Shown in pieces: positions 9,711 to 21,186 of a DNA stretch of 64,000 nucleotides; position 1 is the stretch's first letter, and each line of letters opens with the position of its first letter. The notes under the pieces were generated by a model, which saw nothing but the letters and a program-made list of their open reading frames with translations, was not told where the DNA came from and made no database searches. The DNA comes from Sorghum bicolor (lineage: Eukaryota; Streptophyta; Magnoliopsida; Poales; Poaceae): assembly GCF_000003195.3 (NCBI RefSeq), contig NC_012877.2, positions 16,113,344 through 16,177,343 on the forward strand, given 5' to 3'. The position numbers and the translations under genes are program-made.

Positions 9711-12700
9711 ATGGTCACGATCCCAGCTTCCGCGACTGTGCCCGAAGGCCTCACGTTCACCATCGGCCAGATCACGTGGACGACGTGCAGCGGCGGCTTC
9801 GTGACCACGGTTCCCAAGGAGATCCAGATCCAATCTGAGATCACGTCGTCTCCGACCACACGCATGACGGCACCAAGCGCCCGACCACCGTTCCCACTCT
9901 ACAAGGGAAAGGAGATCGACCGCTCGGACCTCCTCCAAGTGCTCGATCGCGCTGACTCCAAGCTACTCGAAGTCTCCCAACTAATAGATGGAGTTCTGCG
10001 CCGGCCCGATCAAGCTGCTCGAGCGGATTTTTCGAAATCCCGCCGGCCAACTCGTGTCACCACACACGAACGGCTAGGAACGTCCCTGACGATAACCTCA
10101 ACCCCCTCAGGACGATCCGTCGAGCTCAAAAAGGAAGACTATCCTCGCGGCCTGAACAACTCGGCCTCTGTTTACTCACAGCATGTCCAATCCGTTTTCA
10201 GCAAGGCGGGTTGGTCGCCGTCAAGGAACAATCGTCACCATGTCAACATGGTGACAATCCGAGAGCTACGGGACGGCCAGGTTTCCAGCACCAACTCAAG
10301 CACCGGCTCCGTCCCCACCGAAGTTATAAATACCGAAGACGAGGGCTACGACCTGGATTTTCCTTCACACCCTCCGGGCTTCGACCGATTCCCGATATTC
10401 CCCCCCCCCGGCGAGGGGATATTGTGTTCAATGTCAGCGCCGACGAACCGGCTGTTGACGGAGAAACAGATGACCAGAGGCAACTCCGCGAACAGTGTAA
10501 CGCCGATCGCGCCCGACGGCGTGCGGACGAGCAACAACAGATGCCACCAAGTAACCTCAACGATGCCTTTGACATGGTCGGGGACCAGCCAGTCTACAAA
10601 ACGCCAAGCGCCAACGTGGCTGTCGCCATGGCCAACCTAGATCGGCTTCCTGACACCCCCGAATGCCAGGGAGTCCGGACCAGCATCCGAGCACACCTGA
10701 TCGCCGCAATGGGACAGACGGCCACTCTGCTCAAGAGAGTCCAGGACGTCTCTTATACGGAAGCCGCCTCCGACCAGACTAATCGTAGCCAGGTCTCACC
10801 CAGCAGGCGTCACCGCAGCCGCTCCCCCGACAACCGTCGAGGGGACTCGCGGCGCGACGATGGTGGTCGGGACGCCGATGGCCGCCGCAAGCAAATTCAT
10901 GGCATACGCGGCCAAGAAGAAGATCAACACAGGGATCTCCGCCACAACATCCCTCCCAAAGATGCCCGGGACCGCATCAACAGGCGCGCCGCAGAGAGAG
11001 CAGTCCACGAAAACCTGCGCCGCATCGAGTACGATGCGACCCACGGTCCTCCGGGCCTAAGACAGTTCTCCTCGCACCTCCGCCAGGTCGTGTGGCCCCG
11101 CAATTTCAAGCTCGAAAAACTTAAAAAATACGACGGCAAGGAAAATCCAGAGAACTGGATCACTCTCTATGAAATCGCCGTCCGATCAGCGGCAGGAGAT
11201 GAGCACGTCATGGCTAACTACTTCCCCGTAGTCCTCGACCAGGCTGGTCATCAGTGGCTTCTCGGCTTGCCCGAGGACTCCTTCGATTCTTGGGAAGAGC
11301 TACGCCAGGCTTTCATCGACAACTTCATCGCCACATGCGAGCAGCCCGGAAACAAGTATGACCTTGAAAGGATAAGAGACAGGAAGAATGAACCTCTGCG
11401 CGATTACATCCGACGATTCTCGGATATGCGCCTCAAAATCCCGAAGATTTCTCATGACGAGGCCATATCAGCCTTTATCAAGGGCTTGCGTTTCCATGAA
11501 GCGCTGAGGAACAAACTGTTGCGTAAGCGCCCATCAACGGTAGCAGAGCTCCTCGCCACGGCTAAAAATTACGCCGATGCTGATGACGCAGAAAAACTAA
11601 TCCGAGACGATGCGAGAGGCCCCGACCAGCCTTCCCGGCGAGATGACGGTCGTGGTCGCTACGACAACAGAAATCACCGCCGCTCTGACAACCGCGATCA
11701 CCGAGAGGGTTGGGATCGGCGGCGCGACAGCCGCGACGACTTCAGAGGAAAGCGCCCTCGCGAATACGACCACGAAGTAAATACGGTCAAACGTCCCAAT
11801 GGACGACGGGACTACCAAGACGACTACAACAAAACGTTGAAGGGACCGTGCCAGCTACACCCAAAGTCTAACCATACCATGGAAGAGTGCCGCGTCCTCA
11901 AAAGTATCTATACACGGCGGGCCGCCCAAGAGGACTCCGCCAAGAAAAATAACAAGCGCGACGACCACGAAGATGAGGATGAGGACCAAGACAGGGACCC
12001 CCGACACCAATACGTTAGCCCCACCGACGTGGTCCACTCCATTTTCGGGGGCAAGGTCTCCACTGAGTCCAAGCGAGAAAGAAAGCTGTTAAAGAGAGCC
12101 TGCCTCAACATAGACAGCACGGACGGGCTGATCGCAGATCCGAAATTTCCCGCGTGGTCCCACAGGGAGATCTCGTTCAGCAGGAAGGACCAGTGGGCCG
12201 CTATCCCAGAGCCGGGTCGTTTCCCACTGATTCTTGATCCCTGCATCAATAGCATCAGATTCGAGCGCGTGCTCGTGGACGGGGGAAGCTCCATCGACAT
12301 CCTCTTCCGCAACAGCCTGCCCGCCCTCAAGATATCACCGGCACAACTAAAACCTTACGACGCCCAATTCTGGGGGGTTTTGCCAGGTCAAAGTTCGGTG
12401 CCCCTCGGACAGATAACATTGCCTGTCCAATTCGGCACACCCGATCACTTCCGGACGGAGTTCATCAACTTCGTAGTCGCGGACTTCGACGGGACCTATC
12501 ACGCCATATTGGGCCGCCCATCGCTGACAAAGTTCATGGCAGTCCCGCACTACTCATACCTAGTCCTTAAGATGCCCACGGAGAAGGGTGTCCTAACCGT
12601 CAGAGGCAACGTCTACACCGCGTACACCTGCGAAGAAGAAAGCTTCAAGATCACCGAGGCAATTGACCTCTCAATCCGCATGGCGGAAACAGCAAACCAA

Positions 12701-12850
12701 GCCGCACAGCTGCCTCCCGACCAGCTCCGATTACCTGAGCAGGAGACAGCCAGAAAGAACTCGAAATCCAAGGAGTACAAAGAAGTGCAGCTGGTCGAAG
12801 GCAACCCCGAGAAGACAGCCCTCATCGGGGCTAACCTGGATCCAAAATAG
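9711..12850 (+). pseudogene. gag-protease ORF with a frameshift at a C10 run
   Basis: ATG 9711 (MVTIPASATVPEG) opens one frame that stays in register to a run of ten C at 10400-10409. After the run, the homologous reading continues in the frame one base back (FNVSADEP) to TAG 12848-12850. The gag domain lies about 11090-11600 (WITLYEIAV, AFIDNFIATCEQPGNKYDL), preceded by an Arg-rich linker. A Cys/His cluster CQLHPKSNHTMEECR is at 11849-11893. The aspartic protease active site VLVDGGSSIDILF is near 12268-12306, with ILGRPSL near 12507. A one-base loss in the C run would explain the shift. The closing TAG is in frame with pol and may replace a sense codon of a single gag-pol frame. Confidence 0.85.
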
Positions 12851-15800
12851 GAAGACGCGCTCGTCAGGTTTCTAAGGGACAACGTGAGCGTTTTCGCATG
12901 GAAACCCGCAGACATGCCCGGTGTCCCACGAAACCTGATCGAGCACTCCTTAAATGTCTTGAAGACCGCAAGACCAATCAAGCAAAAACTGCGATGGTTC
13001 GCTCGTGACAAAAAGGAGGCTATTAGGACAGAAATAACACGGCTTCTAGCAGCCGGATTCATAAAAGAAGTGTATCACCCCGATTGGCTCGCCAATCCGG
13101 TTCTTGTACGCAAAAAGAATAATGAATGGAGAATGTGCGTTGATTATACCGATCTCAACAAACACTGTCCTAAAGATCCTTTTGGTCTTCCTCGCATCGA
13201 CGAGGTGGTCGACTCAACGGCCGGATGCGAACTCCTCTCCTTTCTAGATTGCTACTCTGGTTATCACCAGATCTCGCTAAAGGAAGAAGATCAGATCAAA
13301 ACATCCTTCATCACACCCTTCGGCGCATACTGCTACACTACCATGTCTTTCGGACTTAAAAACGCCGGGGCCACTTATCAAAGGGCCATCCAGCAATGCC
13401 TCCACGACGAGATTCGCGATGACCTCGTCGAGGCCTATGTGGACGACGTGGTCGTAAAAACAAGGGACGCGAGCACCCTAATCGACAACTTAGACCGAAC
13501 CTTCAAGGCACTCAATAGGTACAAGTGGAAGCTCAACCCCAAGAAATGCATTTTCGGCGTTCCTTCCGGTCTACTGCTCGGCAACGTCGTCAGTCGCGAC
13601 GGCATACGACCAAACCCTTCAAAAGTCAAAGCCGTACTCGACATGCGACCACCGAAAAACGTCAAGGATATTCAGAAGCTAACCGGATGCATGGCCGCCC
13701 TCAGTCGTTTCATCTCAAGGCTGGGAGAAAAAGGCCTCCCTTTCTTCAAACTATTGAAAGCGTCAGAAAAATTCTCTTGGACAGAGGAAGCCGACGCTGC
13801 GTTCACTCAGCTTAAGACCTTCCTCACTTCACCACCTGTCCTCACAGCGCCTCAGCCCAATGAAGACCTACTCCTTTACATTGCTGCAACCGACAGGGTT
13901 GTTTCCACGGCAATAGTGGTCGAGCGAGATGAACCAGGTCACGTCTTCAAGGTCCAGAGACCCGTTTACTTCATAAGCGAAGTCTTAAATGAGTCCAAGG
14001 CCAGGTACCCACAAATACAGAAGCTTATATACGCCATTCTGATAACGTCAAGAAAGCTGAAGCACTACTTCGACGGCCATCGAGTCCTGGTGACAACCAG
14101 CTTTCCTCTCGGGGACATCCTGCGCAATAAAGATGCCAATGGCAGAATCGTGAAATGGGCAATGGAATTATGTCCATTTTCCCTAGAGTTCCAGAGTCGC
14201 ACCACTGTCAAGTCTCAAGCCCTGGTCGATTTCATTGCCGAATGGACGGATCTCAACGAGCCTTCCGTTCCCGATGTCTCAGACCACTGGTCAATGTTCT
14301 TTGATGGGTCCTTGAACATCAACGGTGCAGGCGCTGGGATCTTGTTCGTATCACCCAACAAGGACAAACTCCGTTACGTCCTTCGGATCCTTTTTCCGGC
14401 GTCAAACAACGTCGCCGAATACGAAGCATGCTTACATGGCATACGACTAGCCGTTGAACTGGGGGTCAAGCGCCTCTATGTCTACGGCGACTCCGCTTTG
14501 GTCATCAACCAGCTCAACAAGGAGTGGGACGCAACACACGAGAAGATGGATCTCTACTGCAAAGAAATTCGCAAATGGGAAACTAACTTCTATGGCATAG
14601 AGTACATCCACGTGGTCCGAGATAAGAACCAAGCAGCAGATGCGTTGTCAAAGTTAGGCTCATCTCGGGCCCAAATCCCGCGGGGCATTTTCGTTCAGGA
14701 CATCCATGAGCCGAGCGTAAGCTCCCCCCTGGTCGACAAGCAACCCACCGAGGCAATGCTCATAGATGACGCCACTCCGGCAACCGGTAGACGTGACTGG
14801 CGTACCCCGTTCATCAAATACATATCAGACGGGACAGGCTTTCAGGACAAAACAGAGAACGAGCGCCTCATCCGACGATCAAAGAACTACATCCTGGTCG
14901 ACGGAAAACTCATGCGGAAAAACGCAAGCTCCGAAGTACTGCTCAAGTGCATACCCCAAGATGATGGTATCAAGCTCTTGGAGGACATACACGCTGGATC
15001 CTGCGGCAATCACGCCGCATCTAGAACGCTGGTCGGAAAGGCTTTCCGAGCAGGTTTTTATTGGCCAACCGCGGTCGGCGATGCAGAAAAACTGGTTCGG
15101 CATTGCGAAGGATGTCAGTTTTTCTCTAAGAGGACCCACGTACCTGCCCATGAAATTCAAACCATCCCGTCGTCTTGGCCCTTTGCTTGCTGGGGGCTTG
15201 ACATGATCGGACCATTTAAACCAGCCCCGGGCAATTTCAAGTTTGTCTTCGTGTTAATCGACAAGTTCTCCAAGTGGATTGAATACATGCCCCTGGTCAA
15301 GGCAACCTCCGAGAAGGCTGTGGAGTTCCTCAATCAAATCATACACAGATTCGGCATCCCGAACAGCATAATCACCGACCTGGGCACTCAGTTTACTGGC
15401 ACCACTTTTTGGGATTTCTGCGATGACAGAGGCATAGTCATAAAATATGTGTCAGTGGCACATCCACGTGCCAACGGTCAAGTCGAACGTGCTAACGGAA
15501 TGATCGTTGACGCCCTAAAGAAAAGGCTGTACACCGAAAACGACAGAGCACCCGGTCGATGGATGAAAGAATTGCCGGCAGTGGTCTGGGGCCTCCGAAC
15601 CCAGACCAGTCGAAACACAGGGGTGTCTCCCTACTTCATGGTATACGGTGCAGAGGCAGTCCTGCCGTCCGACATACACTTCGGATCTCCTAGAATCGAG
15701 CACTTCGACCAGGCGACCGCCGACAACGCCAGAGAACTCGAAATCAATTGCATGGAGGAAAAGCGTTTAGTTTCATGTCTCCGAACAGCAAAATATCTCG

Positions 15801-16036
15801 CGGCAGTCAGGCGATACTACAACAGGAACGTCAAGGACCGTTCCTTCGTGGTCGGCGATCTGGTGCTTCGATGGAAAACAAGCCAGGAGGGAATGCACAA
15901 GCTATCCACTCCCTGGGAAGGACCCTTCGTGGTGACCAAGGTCACACGACCCACGTCCTACAGATTGGCATACCCAGACGGAACACGAGTGCCTAACTCT
16001 TGGCACATCGACAAACTGCGACGTTTCTATCCATAA
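12851..16036 (+). CDS. pol: reverse transcriptase, RNase H and integrase
   Basis: The frame is open from the TAG at 12848 to TAA at 16034-16036; the first Met (12884) is internal to the conserved block [14 protein letters not shown]. Counting from that Met: reverse transcriptase with YVDD at residues 185-188 (metal-binding Asp pair), RNase H with FFDGS (about 474), AEYEA, YGDSA and AADAL, the integrase zinc-binding HAGSCGNH...CEGC region (703-744), then the DDE core with Asp about 773 (GLDMIG), Asp 832 (TDLGTQF, where family members usually have TDNGTQF) and Glu 868 (NGQVERANG). The tail resembles a C-terminal integrase fold. All catalytic residues are present. Expression would need readthrough of the TAG or supply from other copies. 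Confidence 0.93.
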   Translation, partial: EDALVRFLRDNVSVFAWKPADMPGVPRNLIEHSLNVLKTARPIKQKLRWFARDKKEAIRTEITRLLAAGFIKEVYHPDWLANPVLVRKKNNEWRMCVDYTDLNKHCPKDPFGLPRIDEVVDSTAGCELLSFLDCYSGYHQISLKEEDQIKTSFITPFGAYCYTTMSFGLKNAGATYQRAIQQCLHDEIRDDLVEAYVDDVVVKTRDASTLIDNLDRTFKALNRYKWKLNPKKCIFGVPSGLLLGNVVSRDGIRPNPSKVKAVLDMRPPKNVKDIQKLTGCMAALSRFISRLGEKGLPFFKLLKASEKFSWTEEADAAFTQLKTFLTSPPVLTAPQPNEDLLLYIAATDRVVSTAIVVERDEPGHVFKVQRPVYFISEVLNESKARYPQIQKLIYAILITSRKLKHYFDGHRVLVTTSFPLGDILRNKDANGRIVKWAMELCPFSLEFQSRTTVKSQALVDFIAEWTDLNEPSVPDVSDHWSMFFDGSLNINGAGAGILFVSPNKDKLRYVLRILFPASNNVAEYEACLHGIRLAVELGVKRLYVYGDSALVINQLNKEWDATHEKMDLYCKEIRKWETNFYGIEYIHVVRDKNQAADALSKLGSSRAQIPRGIFVQDIHEPSVSSPLVDKQPTEAMLIDDATPATGRRDWRTPFIKYISDGTGFQDKTENERLIRRSKNYILVDGKLMRKNASSEVLLKCIPQDDGIKLLEDIHAGSCGNHAASRTLVGKAFRAGFYWPTAVGDAEKLVRHCEGCQFFSKRTHVPAHEIQTIPSSWPFACWGLDMIGPFKPAPGNFKFVFVLIDKFSKWIEYMPLVKATSEKAVEFLNQIIHRFGIPNSIITDLGTQFTGTTFWDFCDDRGIVIKYVSVAHPRANGQVERANGMIVDALKKRLYTENDRAPGRWMKELPAVVWGLRTQTSRNTGVSPYFMVYGAEAVLPSDIHFGSPRIEHFDQATADNARELEINCMEEKRLVSCLRTAKYLAAVRRYYNRNVKDRSFVVGDLVLRWKTSQEGMHKLSTPWEGPFVVTKVTRPTSYRLAYPDGTRVPNSWHIDKLRRFYP

Positions 16037-16313
16037 AGTTTTAATGACTTTCTTTTGTAAGTATCTTATAATTTTTGATAATGAAATTCTCTATTTTTTG
16101 CCTATACCTTGTCACACGCAGCACTCGGCAAAACTCCTACAATGGATGCTCTTAGCGACAACCAAGACAAATACGGTGACACGTCACTCAGATATTTTTA
16201 CAGCGCTCAAAACAACAGTCATGACAAAAAGTAAACTTTATTACAAACTTTACATACAAAGTTTACAATAAATACCCTGACGGGCAGACACTAGTCTATT
16301 CCTACAGACTACT

Positions 16314-19300
16314 TTATTGGCCTAGCTGCTCGGGCTGATCACCCGCCTGGCCCTGCTGCCCGGACGAAGGGGTCGGGGCCACCGGCGCCTGGCTGGTCGA
16401 GACCGCAGGCGTCGACCCCCCATCTCCCGCAACGGACGCGCCTGACAGCTCCCTGGCCGACCTATCTGAACTCGGCTGGTCTGGAGGAGTGGCCGTTCCG
16501 CACAGATTGATGTCGCCGATCACTGTCGACGACAAGTCCAGCAGACTACCCCGAAGCTCGTCCGCGTCCTGCGGGCCGACTTCCTTCGGGTACCCCTTCT
16601 CCAGCCTGCTCAAGTCGACCAGGGGGTAGTGGGCGCGCACCATGCTGAGGACGTGCGCACCGGCAAACTCCCCGACGTCCCTCACAAACTGCTGGAGCCA
16701 GTCCCACGCCCGTTGCGCCTTCTCGACCGGGGTCAACTGCGGCGCGCGGGGCTGGCTCTCCGGGAGCTCGGGACTGATCAGGTCTAGGACCGGGGACACT
16801 CCTTTCCAGATCCTGCAACAGTTGACCTTCCAGGAGTCCCGGTCCTTGGTCAGATCGTCCAGGTGCTTTTTGGCGTTCACCTTGAGCACTGCAAACGAAA
16901 CGAAGCGTTATTTTCGGCATAAAAAAGGGGCAGGCAGTAACCAACAAGGCGGCAACCATTACCAGATAGCTCCCGGTCTTTTCGACCCAATTCCTCTCCT
17001 GCTCGCCGCCCGGACTCCAGCGCACCGGCGAGCTGTTGGCTGAGCTGCTCCTTCTCTTGTCGGAGGCTCGCCACCTCCTCCTCCAAGTCTGCGTGAATCC
17101 TAAACTGGTCAGCAGAGCAAACTATACAAGTACGCGAAGCTGCTCGGAGCGTGTGACTAACCTTCTTGCAGCCGGTACTGGTCGGCCAAACGACGAGCGA
17201 GGTCGAGACGACGCTCCTTTTCGGCACTCATCTCGACCACCTTCTCCCCGACCTCCGCCCGCAACCGGTCTACCTCCGCGGCAAGGGCCTTATTCTCGGC
17301 CATGACGCCTTCTATCTGGTCAAAGCACCGTTTCCGGTACTTCGCCGTTTTCATTGCGTCCTACAAAGCAAGCATATAACGACCATGCAAGACAAGGCAA
17401 AAGAATGTGCAGCAGTACAAAAAGCCGCTTACCTTGACTTCGTCGACGAGGCACTTGGCCGCGCGCTCCACCCTGGCGGCCTCTTCGGTCTCGGCGAGCT
17501 CCTCATGCCCGATAAAGTGATCCCCGCGTTGGCGCCACACATACACGTGTTGGCGGCCATCATGGGGACGACCCTCGATCTCTTCCACCTCATCATCAGA
17601 GGCCGCCCGGGTTTCCTCCTCCTGTGCTGCGTCACCCCCGGTGGTGGTCCCAGGTATTACTGGCCCTTGGACCAGACCTGGGGAGCCCGCAGCCGAAGAG
17701 GCTCCTGCTCGGGGCGGCGTGAGGACTTCACTCCCCCCGGCAGGAGGAGCGGTCGGAGATTTTCCCTTCTCTGAGGAGTCAGTTGGGGGAGCCTCTCCAG
17801 CCCTGGTCGGGCTGCTTGTCGTAGTCGGTGCCGCGCTCGGGAGCCCCTCGGTGCTCCCAGGCGCGACTGCAGCTGTTGGCTGCTCTGTGGTCTGGGGGGC
17901 CGCATCCCCAGAACCGCGGGCAGGCTCGCCCGTCCCTTGGCTGGCAACCTGGCCGGGGTCGACATCCGACGCCGCACTACAGGAACAAAAGTTAATATTC
18001 AAAAAAAAAAAATCAAAGAGGAGTCCAAAATACGTAAGTCGAACACTTACAGGTCTGACCGACGGTGGGTGGCGGTGAACCTCCTCCTCGCCCGGCCGGT
18101 CGGCACCTGTGCCCCCGTCTCGACAACTTGCGGTGCAGGGGCGTCGCTGGCCACTCGATCAGTAGCGGCCGGCGCATTATCTGGGCGACCCCGGGGCCGT
18201 CGGACCAACGACGGCGCAGCCTCCTCGTCGTCGTCGTCGTCGTCAACGATCCGCACGAGCCGACGACGCTTCGGTGCTTGGCTGCTCTCCGCCGGTAGAT
18301 CCGCCGGCAGCTCCGGTGTCGGCACAGGATCCGCCGGCAATGGCCTCTTCCCCGCTACCCTCTCCTCGGAGGTTGGGATGGGGCGGGCTTGGTCTTCCTC
18401 ACTGCTGGTGTAATGAGTACACCGAGCAGCGTCCTCCTCTGGCGGGTCCTCTCCCGCAGGATTTTCCATCCCCGGTGCCAGTGATACATACACTTTGCAC
18501 CGGTCGACATTGCCGATCTGCAAAAGCAACAGAGAGGAGTCAGCTGCCGACAATATACGAATGCTAAAACAGAATCTGCTACATACCTTTGGTGCTGGTC
18601 GTCCTAACTTGAAGGCTTGCACCCGATCACTGCCACGGATGAAGCCTCCGTCCGCGAAGTTAAACAGCTCGTTCAACAGCTGTTGTACCTCCGCTTTCTC
18701 CAAGATCTCCGACCGCATCCTGGTCGGGTCTGCGCTCCCGGCATACTCGTACGCCGAGTGCACCCTCTTCTAGCAGGGCATCACCCGGCGGCAAATGAAG
18801 TTGCCGACCACGCCAAGCCCGTCCAGGCGCGACCAGTCGATCAGCTTCATGAGATCCGCCACTGGACCGTCGAACTCCGGGCGGTCGGTCCAGCTCGTCC
18901 TCTTCTCAGGAATGTATCCCACGTCGCAGAACGTGGAGCTGCCCGGTTCCTCCCTGATGTAGAACCACTTCCTGTACCATTCGGTCAAGGAAGTGTTCCA
19001 TGGGCAGTGCAGGTAGCGATTCTTCATTCCATCACGAAGGTTGAGGTATACTCCACCTGCAACCTTGGAGCCTCCAACCGCTCCCTTCTTCCTCAAGCAG
19101 AAAAGATACCGAAAAAGATCGAAGTGCGGCTCTATGCCAACATAGGCCTCGCACAGGTGGATAAAGGTGGAAATGAGGAGAATTGAGTTCGGGTGCAGAT
19201 TGCAAATCCCGATCTCATAGTACAAAAGAAGACCTTGAAGAAAAGGATGAACAGGAACACCAAAACCCCTCTTAATGAAATCTTCAAATACGACGATCTC

Positions 19301-19474
19301 ACCGGCGCGAGGGTCGGGGTAGCTCTCCCCCTCCGGCGCCCTCCAGCCGCCGAGCTACGGGCCGTGCAGAAGCCCCATATCGATGAGGTCACCAAGAGAT
19401 TTTGTGGTGCTGCGAGACTTCTTCCACTCCTTGGCCATCAGTTCGGCCCTCTTCCTGGAGTCGCTCTTCGCCAT
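16314..19474 (-). pseudogene. Spliced antisense gene of inner Tat element (gypsy-type transposon domain)
   Basis: Six exons can be read on the minus strand: 19474-18587, 18517-18051, 17976-17433, 17360-17162, 17104-16963 and 16888-16314. All introns have GT...AG ends (57-74 bp), and phases close at every junction except exon 4/5. Exon 1 (MAKSDSRKRAELMAKEW...) holds the domain known as putative gypsy-type transposon (Transposase_28), with ICNLHPNSILLISTFIHLCE and NTSLTEWYRKWFYI. Exon 2 has a basic patch and an Asp run (DDDDDDEE). Exon 3 is Pro/Ala/Thr-rich, and exons 4-6 form a coiled coil. Two TAG stops interrupt exon 1 (19355-19357 and 18770-18772). Function is unknown; genes of this kind recur in grass Tat elements. 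Confidence 0.8.
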
Positions 19475-19880
19475 TAGAGGTGCGAATGTGGGCTTGAGTT
19501 AGGAAGATGCAGGAGATTGGAGAAGATGAGAGCGGAAGGTTTGAAGGCAATGGCAGGGTAAGCGGTACAGGCGGACCTATTAGGCTCTCATAAGCCCGCA
19601 ACTCCACCTCTCCCACTTCCTGTATTCTCGGGAAGTGGGCAGGCCATGCGGCGGACGCGGCGTTTCGGTTTACAATGATTATAGACAATTAATGCGGCGG
19701 AGTTTTCGTACCAATTGATGGTTTCCTTTTCTCAAACCATGCAAAGGGCGGCTGTACAGTTGTCAGGTGCAACTTTTCATGCATCCGTCTGACACCCCGT
19801 CAGGAGGCCTCGTCACGTCAACTTTAACTGGAAAGATCTTTTCAAAAATAAGAAGACACATACGCCAGTGAGTCAACAAT
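19475..19880 (-). other. Leader and likely promoter region of the antisense gene
   Basis: No ORF of note. On the minus strand a TATAATC lies at about 19679-19685, roughly 200 bp upstream of the antisense ATG at 19474, with pyrimidine-rich leader sequence between. This is a candidate promoter only; nothing else here looks like a regulatory site. Confidence 0.35.
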
Positions 19881-20160
19881 CCAAGGACTGCACCGACCAC
19901 CGAGCACTCGACGCTCGGGGACTGGTCGCCCAGTCTATTAGCTCAGAACTTCAAGGACTGCACCGACCACCGAGCACTCGACGCTCGGGGACTGGTCGCC
20001 CAGTCTATTAGCTCGGAACTTCAAGGACTGCACCGACCACCGAGCACTTGACGCTCGGGGACTGGTCGCCCAGTCTATCAGCTCGGAACTTCAAAGACTG
20101 CACTGACCACCGAGCACTCGATGCTCGGGGACTGGTCGTACAGTATAGCAACGCAGAATT
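19881..20160 (+). repeat. Four tandem 70-bp repeats carrying CTCGGGGACTGGTCG
   Basis: Units start near 19881, 19951, 20021 and 20091, each beginning with AAGGACTGCACCGACCACCG and containing CTCGGGGACTGGTCG. They differ at one to a few bases, the fourth most. A decayed fifth unit continues to about 20240. The core CTCGGGGACT also appears at 20308, 20418 and directly before the 3' LTR (20716), so the repeat core resembles the primer tract of this element. Confidence 0.9.
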
Positions 20161-20727
20161 CTAAGGAGCACACTTGGTGCTTGGGGACTGGTCGTCATAC
20201 TATTATACACCCGGGACTGGTCGATTAGTCTATTCAATTGCAGACGGACTGGTAAATTCAATTTTTTAGACCTTGCTACAAGGCTCATACTTCGCCTTCC
20301 AGCAAGCTCGGGGACTACATCGGTACGATGCATCTGGCGATGCATCTCAGTTACAGAATTTCTTTGAGGACTTTTATTTTGACCCTGGCACCACGTGCCT
20401 ACGTCACCTACTACCAGGCTCGGGGACTAAGTGGGCACACTTCACCTTGCGGTGAATATGCTTGCTTTTTTGATGTTTATACCTTTCAAAAAAGTAAAGT
20501 GGTCACACTTCACCAGGAAAGAAATCTTTTTTAATTTAGAGCACCACGCATTCTTTGAACAACTCGCTTCTTCGATGTCAATGTTGATCAACTGTCTTTT
20601 GAGTTGGTCAAAGAACCGTTGCAACTGTTTGGGCGACTTTCCCACTTATTGAAGACGTCAAGTCTCACTGATCGAAGAAGCTCAAGACGGCGTGTTACAT
20701 CACAATACATGGTGCTCGGGGACTAGC
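20161..20727 (+). other. 3' untranslated region and candidate polypurine tract
   Basis: Non-coding. Dispersed GCTCGGGGACT motifs lie at about 20306, 20417 and 20713. The last, GCTCGGGGACTAGC, abuts the LTR start at 20728 and is the best candidate for the plus-strand primer, although it is less purine-pure than usual. Confidence 0.5.
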
Positions 20728-21186
20728 TGTGGGGGTATAAACCCCTATACCCTTACGGCTAGACTTCGGCCAGGAGGCTTGGCCCATTACGAGACGAGTT
20801 CAAGGCTTGATCCGACAACCTGGAGTTTCGCGCAAGGAAACAAGATGTGGAGATCAAGCAGGATTCTAGTCGGTTAGAATAGGAATTGATATCGAATTAT
20901 CCATGGCAATTGTAACCGACTAGGATTAGTTTCTAGATCTGTAACCCTGCCCTCCAGACTATATAAGGAGGGGCAAGGGACCCCCCTAGGACAGATTATC
21001 ACTCAACACAATCCAATACAACCAGACGCAGGACGTAGGTATTACGCCAACTCGGCGGCCGAACCTGGATAAAAAGCTTGTCCGTGTCTTGCGTCACCAT
21101 CGAGTTCGTAGTTTGCGCACCGTCTACCGATAAACTACTACCGTGGGTATACCCCAAGGTAGACTGCCGACTAGCTTTCGTCGACA
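20728..21186 (+). repeat. 3' LTR of inner Tat-type element
   Basis: It is 459 bp, identical in length to the 5' LTR and different at only two positions. TATATAA lies at 20960-20966. The following CAGGC (21187-21191) completes the target duplication, after which the plant-mobile-domain exon resumes. Confidence 0.95.

Larger units (their letters stand above)
9204..21186 (+). mobile_element. Complete Tat-type Ty3/gypsy element (11,983 bp)
   Basis: Two 459-bp LTRs (9204-9662 and 20728-21186) differ at only two aligned bases (9477 T versus 21001 A; 9534 A versus 21058 G). A perfect 5-bp target duplication CAGGC lies at 9199-9203 and 21187-21191. The order is PBS, gag-pro, RT-RNase H-integrase, an opposite-strand spliced gene, tandem repeats, then LTR. 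It inserted within the plant-mobile-domain exon of the outer element. The low LTR difference marks it as the youngest datable insertion here. A gag frameshift and a TAG before pol mean this copy is probably not autonomous. Confidence 0.96.

Noticed and set aside
19881..20160. Evenly spaced 70-bp repeats resembling a CRISPR-like array
   Set aside because: Units are tandem copies without unique spacers and lie in the 3' region of a plant retrotransposon.
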